Made by a program: the position numbers and the translations under genes. From NCBI GenBank assembly GCA_949317995.1, contig OX439050.1, positions 48,547,777-48,611,776 on the forward strand: a DNA stretch of 64,000 nucleotides, read 5' to 3'. Below, in pieces: positions 10,690-21,530 of this stretch. The DNA comes from Acholoe squamosa (Eukaryota; Annelida; Polychaeta; Phyllodocida; Polynoidae). Position 1 is the stretch's first letter. Each line of letters begins with the position of its first letter. Under the pieces are notes generated by a model. It ran no database searches. It was not told the origin of the DNA and saw only the letters and a program-made list of their open reading frames with translations.

Positions 10690-12045
10690 TCTATACACTG
10701 ATAATAAAACCTATAGTCAGAAATGACTATACCAGCATATTTTGAACACCATAGTCAGATGACTATATGCATTAGTCACATATTAGTCATGGAAATAGTC
10801 ATTCTGGTTATGTGTAGATCTCACAGATTGATGATGTCACAGGTTCCTGTGCACAAAAACAAAGAGCACATGTTTTCTGGATGCTGCTTTGACTGAAGTG
10901 ACACATGAGAACATTTATAATCAGCCTTAATCTTCACCCTATTTTGTTCATCCATCGGTACTGATCATGTCTGATAGTTAATCATCTATATATCATGATA
11001 TTAGGCCATTATTCCAGTGTTTCAAGTGTTATTTTTAGTTTCAGCTGGGCATCATGGAGAAGGCATACATCAGCCATCTTGGATGGATATTGGTCATGCT
11101 GACTATACATATTAGTCACAGTGACTAACTACTTGATGCTAAGCATCAAGGCATGACTATATTGTGACTATGACTAAGTTAAGTTAGTAATCAGTGAATA
11201 TAGCAGGTATAGTTGTGAGAGATACATTCACTTGACTATAGAAACATAGTCTGTACTGACTAACATTTCCAGGCCTGTTTTTATCAGTGTACTAGATCCA
11301 AGAGCTTATTCAAACCAATTTATTTTTTGATAATTATGTCCGCTATGAAATCATGTCAACCGAGTTTTCTTTGGCTTGTATGACATTCATTTTGTACTGG
11401 TGCGTGAATTAATAATACTTAAGGTGTTTACAGGCCTGTTCTCCAGGCACAGCTGCAGGTTCCTGTGCACAAAATCAAAGAGCACATGACTGTTTTCTGG
11501 ATGCTGCTTTGACTGAAGTGACACATGAGGACATTTATAATCAGGCTTAATCTTCACCCTATCTTGTTTATCCATCGGTACTGATCATGTCTGATAGTTA
11601 ATCATCTATGTATCATGATATTAGGCCATTATTCCAGTGTTTCAAGTGTTATTTTTAGTTTCAGCTGATCATCATGGAGAAGGCATACATCAGCCATCTA
11701 GGATGGATATTGGTCATGCTGACTATACATATTAGTGACAGTGACTAACGACTTGATGCTAAGCATCAAGGCATGACTATATTGTGACTATGACTACGTT
11801 AAGTTAGTAATCAGTGACTATAGCAGGTATAGTCATGAGAGATACATTCACTTGACTATAGAAACATAGTCTGTACTGACTAACATTTCCAGGCCTGTTT
11901 TTATCAGTGTACTAGATCCAAGAGCTTATTTAAACCAATTTATTTTTTGATAATTATGTTCGCTATGTAATCATGTCAACCATGTTTTCTTTGGCTTGTA
12001 TGACATTCTTTTTGTACTGGTGCATGAATTAATAATACTTATCTC
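10690..12045. repeat. Tandem duplication, about 616-bp offset
   Basis: Starting at ggttcctgtgcacaaaa (10842), about 580 bp are repeated from 11458 at an offset of 616, with a few per cent mismatches. Both copies are rich in gactat motifs. Copy 1 is bounded by tacactgataataaaacct at about 10693 and the near-inverse gtttttatcagtgta at about 11277, suggesting a fold-back element whose right part was duplicated. Confidence 0.75.
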
Positions 12046-12129
12046 ACGATTCTGGCCTCTACAGTGCTTTTTCGGTCATAACCCCGTGCCGTTATCGGGG
12101 TATAACCGCACTCTCAGAGTCCATTTTTT

Positions 12130-12300
12130 TTTCTAAGACGATCTTGGTTAGAACCTGAGCAACTTAATAAATTGGAGAAGGATATGAAGCCACCCTCGCC
12201 ATAGTTTTCCAGTTAAAACCGTTAAGGTTCAACGGGGAATCGATCCCCGGCCGCTGAGGCAGGAGGCGAGCTCGCTGTCCACTATACCAAGCCGACCGGT
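12130..12300 (-). mobile_element. tRNA-derived SINE (minus strand)
   Basis: Read on the minus strand from 12298 to about 12226: A-box-like ggcttggtatagtggaca and B-box-like ggggatcgattcccc, with tRNA spacing. This is the clearest polymerase III promoter pair in the window. The body continues to about 12130 and ends near a short A/T-rich run. Confidence 0.7.
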
Positions 12301-12394
12301 GGTAGAACCAAATACACATGGAAGATATGAAAAATTTTTCCCACATAGCTGATGTTTGCAGACCTCGTTAGCATAGATTTAAATGGGGCCTGGT

Positions 12395-13075
12395 GGAGTT
12401 ATTAACAGAGAACCATCCTTAGATATCCTATATGAACATGCCATGCCTAAATTCTCCATTTTCTTCGAAATAAATAAGAATCCATTGATTTTCCACATCG
12501 ATACGAGTCGGGACCCGCCCCGTCCGGCCATTCCTTGCTCGACGCGTGGCTGACCTAGTTTTTACATCCGGGCACCTACCCGCTCTGTCAACAAGAAGCA
12601 ATGGCCGTGTACCGGGCCGTGTGCGTTGGATCGTTATGGAAAATCAATGGATTCTTATTTATTTCGAAGAAAATGGAGACAAAATGTAGGCGAACACCAA
12701 CTAGAGATCGTATATTTGGCGGTGCTAGAAGTACAGGACTTGACATGCTTGGATTATACCTGAAAAATGTGTGTAAAGGTGGAGGTATGTCGGGCAGAGT
12801 GACAACATGGCCACGACGGCTTGGCAAAGCGAGCGGATCGCATGCACTTACAAAATGTCTTCTCATGGATTAATTCTTGGGTTATAAGGTAAGAAATTAA
12901 TACATAATGGATGAATAAGTGCGATAAACGCATTAATGCATTGATATTCAAGGACTCGGTGAGGTTAGCTGGAAATAATCGCCCTCCCGCTGCGCGGTCG
13001 GGCGATTATTTCCAGCAAACCTCACCTTGTCCTTGAATATCAATACATTAATAGCTTATTAAGGTGTTTACAGGC
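12395..13075. mobile_element. R1 family copy B, with two inverted repeats
   Basis: Blocks from 12780 to 12960 match R1 copy A at 2950-3160. The left part holds a perfect inverted repeat of about 42 bp arms (12454-12495 and 12637-12679, arm start ccattttcttcgaaataaat). The right part is a hairpin (12940-13045) with gaggttagctggaaataatcg mirrored by gattatttccagcaaacctc around a GC-rich apex. No transposase ORF. Confidence 0.65.
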
Positions 13076-13630
13076 CTGTTCTTAGGGTGGGGTTAGGTAT
13101 ACTTAGCCATGCAAAGAGTCATTATTCCTTTGGTAGATGCGTATTTCCTATAGTGTGGTGTGGATGTCCTCTTGAAGGCCATTATTATAATATGGAGAGA
13201 CTTATTGCATAATTCCCTGGTCATTCACCCCACGTCTTGCCCAATAGCACGGTCAAAGGTAGGGAATCAGAGATGAAATAAATAAATACTATTTTGATAG
13301 TATTGATAATAATTATGAGCATGGATATCGTCCTAACCTACAGTCATGTTGGTCCAATTTTGACCAGACCAATCTCCAATTATCGTAGTGGATCGTTTTA
13401 GCGCAGGGATCTCAAAAGAGCGCAGGTCTCTTATAAGAGCAGGGGGTAGAGTGGCCTTCAAATCAATGAGCACATGTTGTCAAATAACCATAGGTGGTGT
13501 GGGTGGCATAGGAAACTGGATTTAGGAGGAGGTACATAGATAGTTGATGTATGGACAAAAATAGTATGTACATACTTATCCCTCAGATGAGATACTGTTT
13601 AGGAATTACTTCCTAATTGAGGCATGAGGC
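13076..13630. other. Non-coding DNA
   Basis: Nothing recognised. The string ttaaggtgtttacaggcctgtt at 13063-13083 also occurs at 11419-11440. Confidence 0.5.
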
Positions 13631-13636
13631 ATCTAC

Positions 13637-13715
13637 CATATGTGACATGTACTGGGAAAAGGGGTCTTAGAACCCCTTGCACTAAGCTCCCTTTTCACAG
13701 ATCGTGTCACATATG
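13637..13715 (+). mobile_element. R3 mini-element copy 1
   Basis: A unit of about 77 bp with mirrored ends (atatgtgacat and gtgtcacatat) and core tactgggaaaaggggtctta. Copies also lie at 14229-14300 (+) and 20694-20772 (-). Confidence 0.7.
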
Positions 13716-13857
13716 TAGTCCTAATATGAGGCAAGGATATACAGAGAGCTTGGGGGAAGGTTCAGAGTCTGGGCTATGGGAGTAGGATAGCATGGCCCAT
13801 GATACTGTAAGGAGTGTGTGGGGTTGTAAGTAATAGGGAAGTGAGTAGAGAATGGGA

Positions 13858-13872
13858 TGGGGGGGGGGGGTA
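13858..13872 (+). repeat. poly-G run
   Basis: A homopolymer run of about 13 G. No further function is visible. Confidence 0.8.
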
Positions 13873-14171
13873 AGGAGTCGCGCAGCGCTAGTCTTCATAA
13901 TTATATCAATCATTAAATGAAGTTCGTTTATTTGGCTTGGACGAATCCAGTGGCCCCGATGCTAAAACTAGTTGCCATGTTGATAGCCTTGTGGGGCTCT
14001 TATCCTTCAAACGGCTTTTTCATTTGAGGGTTAGGAGCAACCATTTGATTTCATCCCTCAAACACTCTTATCCCTTAAACATTTTTATCCCTCAACTGTT
14101 CTTATCGTATCTCACTTCTTTCCCACTTTCTCATTCCCCTTCATTCGTTGAGTTTACTCCCCCTGTCCCCG

Positions 14172-14172
<1 letters not shown>

Positions 14173-14236
<64 letters not shown>

Positions 14237-14294
14237 GACTGGAAAAGGGGGTCTTAGAACCCTCTGCACTAAGACCTCTTTTCGCAGATCGTGT

Positions 14295-14352
<58 letters not shown>
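14173..14352. repeat. (TA)n - R3 element - (TA)n
   Basis: Two (TA)n tracts, about 14173-14230 and 14298-14352, flank the second R3 copy (ggcatggactggaaaagggg to cgcagatcgtgtcacata). The open frames across it encode only Ile-Tyr repeats and are not genes. Confidence 0.85.
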
Positions 14353-14353
<1 letters not shown>

Positions 14354-16515
14354 GTTCCTACTGTGCCGCTTCCAACCCCACTCCCCACATTCCCATGCTC
14401 CAATATCCCATACTCCCATACATCCTTATTCTATACTATATACCAAATTCAGGGTTTTTCATCTATCACTATCTAGACAATATTCTGAACTATGCGTTAA
14501 AATATTTGATGATTGTTTGAAATATTTTTGCTCCAAAACAGAGAAAACCAATATCCTGTATTTATTCCTATTCCAGTAATAAATTGGGTGTGTCTGATTT
14601 CTTATAGAGGGAGCCTTTGTGTTGAAAATAAATGGCAAGTCCTAATTTTCAAGGTGTACTAAACATTACTCAAAGCCTGTAAGACTAGACAATTTTGAGG
14701 CACTTTGGGTAAGCAGTGATTTGAAAAATATAAGCGTGGTACAAGAGATGAGCATTTACAAACTATTTGGACATATTTTCAACTTTGCCAACTTTAACCC
14801 AGATAAGGCTAACGTGGCAAGTTTGGGTGCAGAGTGCCGAAAAGTGATAAATAGGCCATTTTATGACCAAAAACACCCTGTAAAAAGTTTTGGAGCTGTA
14901 CCTATGTCACATCCAGAGATATGAGGGTTTGCCTACCGTCCTACATACAGGACAGTAGGCCAATCCACTACTGTCCTATGAAATATTGATTTTCGGGTTG
15001 CCATTACCTATTAAGGATCCAGAGATAAGCACCGTCCTAGACATAGGACAGTAGGCCAATACCTGGTTTGCTCCCCCTGTGAGGGGCAAAATCTCTAAAT
15101 TTGTTGATCTTCTAAGTAATAGGTGTGTTAGAACATGTGTGTGATGTTATAGAAGTGGCTAAAATAATTTCTTAGCGCCATATTTGGAAGTCAGGACCCT
15201 AAAACTATTAGCTACAACTTCTGTATCAATTTTACTTCTGGAAATAGACCCCTTCTTAATCAGTCAATCAGGTGTCCTACATGTAGGAAGGTAGCCCTAT
15301 CTGAGATGTGATCGAGAGGTAAGAATCCTTGATTCCTCTTAACCCTTAAACGGGAATTAGTTTAAGGGATAGGAGCCGTTTTGGGGATGAGAGCCCCCCA
15401 TTTTCTTAAGGTGAAAAAACAAAATCTGAATCAACTGAACTGGTTCTGGAATTTAATCTCTAAACAATGTAATTATGCTCCGAGTGTATCAATATTTAAA
15501 TTGTGATTAGATAAGAAATGTGTGCTTGCACCAACTAAAGGGCCATCCATATAACACATGTAATCTTGGAATTTAGCGAGAAAAGAAATGTTTTAAAAGG
15601 TGATCACATGCACACTATTTTACATGTCAAATAGCCTTTGACTTAACCTGTTTGAATCTTTACTTGTGGCCCTTAAAAAACAGGGACCACCTTAACTCCC
15701 CCTCCCACCCCCCCCCCCCCACACACATCCCTACTTCATCTATAGCATGAATCCTGAAGCACAGTGGGTGCATTGAGTGGAGACGATCTGTGCAGCCATG
15801 CATACTCCCCGTATGTGCTGAAATAAGCACAGTGATTTGGGGAGACCTATAACTACTGCCTCCTGGACACGCTCCACCTACAAACCTTGGGAGCCAGGTC
15901 AGCAAAAGCCACCCATTACCTCCACCGTGTCGCTGAGGCCCGGGGGGGGTGGCAATGTAATTTTTATTGACACGGTTGTGTGGCTGGCCCTGTGACTGCC
16001 CTTACCCTTGATGAGAGGGATTTTTTCCAAAAATCGACACTAATTTAGTCACGCGCGATAGAAATTTGCAAAAAGTGACCCTTGGTGAGAGGGATTTTGG
16101 CCAAAAAAAACACACCCTTGGTAACAGAGATTTCAGCCAAAAAGGTGGCCTTGCCGGCCACACCCCGGTCTCCAACATATATATATAGTGAGTGGCCCCC
16201 TAGGCTGAGGCGAGCCAAAATAACTTACGACCCCGCCTCCTGTTTTGGATTGACCTAACACAAATCAACACGGTCAACATCTCCTCTATTCTGTCCTATT
16301 ACATACAGATCGGTCTGTTGTCCATTACATGTACAATGTGTCTATTTCTGATGTGTGCAGGCACATGTGATGAGTAACTATTAATCTACAAGTGTGTATT
16401 CCCTGCCATGTGAGGGCCTATTGTAGGTGTAGACTTATGGTGCATCATTTGTATTCTGCTCCTGCACATGAAGTACATGGAGATTTCAGGCTTCTCTGCA
16501 TGGGTCGCCAAACAT
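14353..16515. other. Non-coding DNA with minor repeats
   Basis: No gene is seen. A motif around gtcctac/aggacagtaggccaat recurs at 14936-14965, 15030-15062 and, decayed, 15271-15297. Three decayed units beginning cccttg.tgagagggattt lie at 16003-16145. A short poly-C run is at 15707-15720. Confidence 0.5.
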
Positions 16516-16675
16516 GTTAAGGCAGTGGTCATCTTTTAACATTGGGGGATAGTGAGGGAGGGGGGCAGGTGGGTTTGTGGGGGTCGACACTTTTTTTATC
16601 CCTTGATATGTGGGAACGTCAAATATTTCGCAACTCCTCTGAGGTGGGAGGAAAAAGTAATTTTACCTGCTTTCA
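16516..16675 (+). mobile_element. R2-like MITE fragment
   Basis: Begins ggcagtggtcatcttttaacattgggg and keeps R2-like G-rich and tttttttatccc blocks. The left end resembles 5548 and 5774. Diverged and incomplete. Confidence 0.45.
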
Positions 16676-17127
16676 ATGACAAGGCCAGTGGATCACTCTA
16701 GGTTAAAAGGGCATAGAAGCCGAGGAAATTCTAAGAATATATTAGTGAAAGACATAAATGATGTTGCCAAGATTTATGTGTCCAGTAACTGGACTAAACT
16801 GCAATCATGTCACCCAGCCCTCTTTTTGCCAGTGATGTATACAGATCAGAAAAGCATAGGCTGCACGGCTGAGTGCCGTGAAAACGGCTCATAGAGCATG
16901 CAGTGCTCCAATCTAGGCCTACCAGGGTGGTAGGAAATTGATCGGCATGGTATATAATTTCAAATAATGTGCCTTCTGCCATTTTAAGGTGGGTAACTCT
17001 CTTACAAAGTAGGCCCACTGTGGAGGCTTCTGAGCATATGGGTTCTCTAGTTCATTCACAAACCAGGTACTCCCTGCTGGTGCGAGTAACACCAGAATGG
17101 TATATGCCAAGTCCAGTAGAAAAAAAA

Positions 17128-17202
17128 CAGGTCCAGCCTTGAACACCCTACCTTTGCATCAGAAGTCAAACAAGTTACCACTAGACCATCAAGTCTTGTG
17201 CA
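17128..17202 (-). mobile_element. tRNA-like SINE remnant (minus strand)
   Basis: On the minus strand: gatggtctagtggtaac (A-box-like) and gggtgttcaaggctgg (B-box-like, diverged) at tRNA spacing. Old SINE head or tRNA pseudogene. Confidence 0.5.
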
Positions 17203-18439
17203 GGAGTGCCGTGTTAAAGGTTCCACATATATAACTCTTAGTCAATATATTACTTTTTTATTTACATTGCAAAAACCTTTAAAATATGCCTGGGACCATA
17301 TTATGTTCAAAATACTCTTATTGGACCAGTAACATTATAACGTACATGCTGAGTGATTTATGGAGATGTGTAATTACTCTAAGACCAACACTATGCAATC
17401 CTATTACAAGGTTGCTCAAACTTCAACATGAAATATCTTTGAAAGTAGCCTGGGCCCCCCTCTCTTCTTTTCACTAGTGAAATGTGTATGTAATGAAGGA
17501 TGCATGACAAAAGACTGTTAAGAATTTAGTTACTTTTAGCCCACGGGAGTTACCCACCTTAATGAATAGATGTGAAGCCCTGAGGGCACAGGGGACACAT
17601 TGATGAACATTTGTGGCCATCCTCCACTTTTCTATCTATACTCAAAATGTAACTGCTCACACCCTGAAGGATTGAGTAGCTCAGACTTACATGAAGCATG
17701 ATGATTAACATGGAGGTAGCACATTTGTAAGCTTGATTTAAAATTTTACCTCAAAAATTGTTATATATTAGATTGTTTTCCCAGTGGTTATGCACGGTTT
17801 TATGTAAGGGGCATATCCATGCCTAGATCACTGACTTACATGATGGATGATGGTGCACCAATGACGTGTCTGCTCATACTGTGTAAACTTGTCCAGTTTG
17901 TTATCATGATGCATGAATTCGGCTCTGGCAAATAACTTACCAGGACTGCATTAATTGAATGCATCGAATGCATTGAATGCATCATGTTTATTGAAACACA
18001 GCTTGCCTTTTCGATATCCGTCTGGACCCCAGTGTAAAGGTCGACTCCCCCATGGTGACTTGGGGCTCAAATATACCTCCTATTTTGTCTGTTGTGTTGT
18101 ATAGCCATGTTGGATTCGACCTTAAGCTAATCAGTCACAGGGGCCCCTGCCCATTAGCCTGTTAGGAGGCTAAATCAGCCGTCATATATACCTATATAAT
18201 ATATACTTCTCTTTATTGCGGGTCTATCAGAATAATGATAAAGCGCCCATACTCCATTAATTTTTGCTTATTATGTTTCCAAAAGTAATTAAATGAATCA
18301 TCAGATAAGAAAAGAAAAACAAACCATCAAGCGAGTGCCTCGACACTAGCCTTAACCTTGGAAGAAGGGAAAAGGGAATATATCCAGCTGTGAAAAGCGA
18401 GTTACCACAGAGGACTCATATTTACAGTAGGGCTAATTG

Positions 18440-18442
<3 letters not shown>
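17203..18442. other. Non-coding DNA
   Basis: Nothing recognised beyond a small direct repeat (gaatgcatc, three times near 17957-17983). Confidence 0.5.

Positions 18443-18506
<64 letters not shown>
18443..18506. repeat. (TA)n microsatellite
   Basis: About 32 uninterrupted AT dinucleotides. Confidence 0.95.
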
Positions 18507-18508
<2 letters not shown>

Positions 18509-19256
18509 ATCTCTGTACTCACGGGTAATGCGTTGGTAGGTGCTGAGTGGCTAGCTACAAGCAGCAAGTCGGAGGTGAAGGTGAATACACTTTTTTATAG
18601 CAACTGTCAAGAGTCCTGGTGCTTTTAGTAAAATCCATGTATCCTATATGAGGATTGGTGACTAGTCAGATTGATAATCCAAAGTCTAAGTCCAGGAGGA
18701 AGCTTTAACCATGGAGATCTAAGGGTGTCCACTCTGTGTAACGCCCTGGAGGTGGCAAGGGGGACGCTAGGAACTAAATGTAGGGTAAGCAGTGAACCAC
18801 ACAACAGCAAGGTTTTGGCTGGATGGAGACAAGATCGCTGTGGTATGGTTTTAGGTCGATCCTTCTGGTATATACAGTTCCTTTGCTGAATATATGCACA
18901 GTGTCTATGTTTACCAGAGCACCTTACATGCGTGTTGTAGTGCTCTGGTGGTACGTCCTTATACAACCCCCCTCCCCCTACTTTTAACCCTGGTCAGTGT
19001 TCCGTGTCGGGGGGGGGGGGTGGTAACCGTAACCTACTCACCAACCAAGGCGCTGAGAACAGCATTTCTTTTGATATATACAAGTTAATGGTCCAATAGA
19101 GACTTCTATGTTTGAGTCTGTTCTAGCTTTCCTGAGCCTGAAGTAGACAAAGGGACTAACATAACCCTTTCCAGGTTCAAAATAGAACTGTATAATAGCA
19201 TTTTCTTTCTTGAGTATCATACTTTAGAGCATTTCAACTTGGTTAGAAACACATAA
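18507..19256. other. Non-coding DNA with a poly-G run
   Basis: No gene is seen. A poly-G run of about 13 lies near 19009-19021. The open frames have no recognisable motifs. Confidence 0.5.
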
Positions 19257-19420
19257 GCCCTATTGAGGTTTCCCATAATACACTCTATTTGAGGAGGGTT
19301 CCTGCTAATTACCATAAGTAGTCATGTATGTCTGGCCAATGGCATTGGTCACATGACTGACCTACTTAGCAGGAACCCTCCTCAAACAGAGTGTAGTATG
19401 GGAAACCTTAATAGGGCCTA
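19257..19420. mobile_element. Fold-back MITE, about 164 bp
   Basis: Arms of about 52 bp: ccctattgaggtttcccata ... gaggagggttcctgctaa on the left and ttagcaggaaccctcctc ... tatgggaaaccttaataggg on the right, with few mismatches. The centre is about 60 bp. No ORF. A compact and typical non-autonomous fold-back element. Confidence 0.85.
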
Positions 19421-20690
19421 TACTACAATTAAGCACCATAGAAATATACAGGTTAGGTTTTAGCAGATTAGAACGTACAGTGGCTTTTATGTCTACACAT
19501 AAACATCTCACTTAAGGGGAATCACTAATGCTGATAAAACATAATGTGTCGATTGAGTTCTCATGTCAAGTACCTACCACCGTCTTTTGAAGAATTTAGA
19601 ATGAATATTCATCACAGCAGCAATAAGCCACTCAGTGTGTTTTCAGTTAAATAAGGTACAAGTGTCACCAATTAACAATGCCTTTGAAGATTGACAATAA
19701 ATTATTTGTACCCAAAACATGTCAATGATAGAAATGTAGTTTGGGTCGGGTGTGTATATAAATTAATAAATTTGTGGGCCTTTGCATCGGGAGTGGAAAT
19801 GCACAACAAGCTGACAAAAAAAAAATGAATCTATCATTGCATGTTAATTAAGCCTTACTTCCTAGGCAGACCATCCCCAAATGCCAGCTTCTAAATCCTG
19901 GAAAAAAAATCAAAATGATTTAACAGAAATGGAACGATCATGGTGAAATATGGATAGATAAAAAGGTAGAAAGGCAGATGAAGGGATCCATAATGAAATG
20001 ATGAACATACCATATCAGAAAGAGGATCCATGATGGAGAGATAATTGTTAAATCACACTTCTGTGTTTGTTTTTCTCATAGGTTCCTGCTCCATACACAA
20101 AAGTAGTAAAATCATTATGGGCCACTCTAAAACCTAAACTCTACTGTGAAGATTGTTGTACACGCGACACTGATTTTACTTCATACTTGCCGTAATCACA
20201 AATCAGCAAATGTAATATAAATATGACCACATTGGAGAGCAGGCATGTAAACACGGTTCACCCCCCCCTAAAATTGAATCCATTATGGGTTTCCCTGGCC
20301 GGGATATTTTCTGTAAGCTCCACTATATTCTATCTCTATTTCTGTAACCCTCACTAAACGTACCCATGCTTTCCTCTTCCTTTAATGGTAAGCGTTAATT
20401 AATTTTGGGAGAAACAAGTGAATTCATCATGTTTATCATGGTCCCCTGTGTAATGTGAGCACCGATCACTGTGACCAGTGATGTGTATCTAGTTTTGGGG
20501 TCATACATAAGTGGGACCAGGTATATGAGTCCCCAATGATAGTGCATTGAGACACAACACTACTTAGAATACAGTCTACTTTATTTGGGCATCCGAAGTC
20601 CTCATACCAGTATATAGAATACAAATGGCATACAATGTTTGAATACATAACATACAGGAATATGATTTAGCTACCAAGTATAGAGTGATC
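19421..20690. other. Non-coding DNA
   Basis: Nothing recognised on either strand. Confidence 0.5.
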
Positions 20691-20693
20691 TAC

Positions 20694-20772
20694 ACATAAT
20701 GACACAATCTGTGAAAAGGACCCTTAGTGCAAGGTGCATTAAGGTCCCTATTCCCAGTACATGTCACATATA
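20694..20772 (-). mobile_element. R3 mini-element copy 3
   Basis: Inverted relative to copies at 13637 and 14229: the minus strand reads tgtgacatgtactgggaata and ends ttgtgtcatta. Diverged more than the others. Confidence 0.6.
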
Positions 20773-20871
20773 TTAAGGATTATACAAGAGAATAATATTG
20801 GAGTTTGATACATAATATATGAGGCTATAAGGTCTATCATGAAAAGAAGGAGAAACATGAATATATAGTAC

Positions 20872-20990
20872 AGTGTGGATTAATATAAAATACCTTTGGT
20901 AAACGGTATTTTACATTAAACGGTATGTCCATTAAGGGCCTCATGGGGGTTCCTTTTACCGTGTTGATCCACACCATGTGCATACAAAGG
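20872..20990. repeat. Inverted-repeat element
   Basis: Outer ends acagtgtggatt and gatccacacc mirror each other. An inner palindrome taaaatacc...ggtatttta lies at 20887-20915. Probably a small fold-back element. Confidence 0.6.
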
Positions 20991-21530
20991 CCATGGAAAC
21001 TTGCATTGAGGCACTATAGTGTGGCCCATAATAATTTGATATTTAGATTTAGTATACAAATAGGCATTTCATTATTCTGATGGGTACAATCTGATGTGCT
21101 TGTAATTCCTCTTTTCCCATCTGACTGACTTGCACTCACAATCATATTCAAAAGGCAACGTTATATTATTGGATCATTTTGTATTTTGTCATTTAATCAG
21201 ATAGTTCATATATTGTATGCAGATAACTATTTTGCTCAGTTATACTACATGGTAACAGTTTAGTCTATACACATGAAACAGCTTTCACAAACAGCTGGGT
21301 CAGTGCTGTGTGGGTCACCCCTTCTTGCTGAGTATTGCCTAGGTTAGTATGCCTCAAAGGTGATATTAGAACCCCCCCCCCCACCCCACCCCCAATCTCA
21401 CCCTCTGCTCACTGTTCATGCTTGGCCTGTCACAGCCTTGTTGTGACCTAATACCAATGGTGCAGGTAATGATACGGATCGCTCGTTCGAGGAGAAGCTG
21501 GCTTCATTTTCACTAAATGAGCCAGAGAAA

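Noticed and set aside
12588..12873. Overlapping 90-codon frames on both strands
   Set aside because: They lie across the inverted repeat of R1 copy B; open on both strands because of the palindrome, no motif.
14148..14476. Ile-Tyr repeat proteins
   Set aside because: Translation of (TA)n microsatellites.
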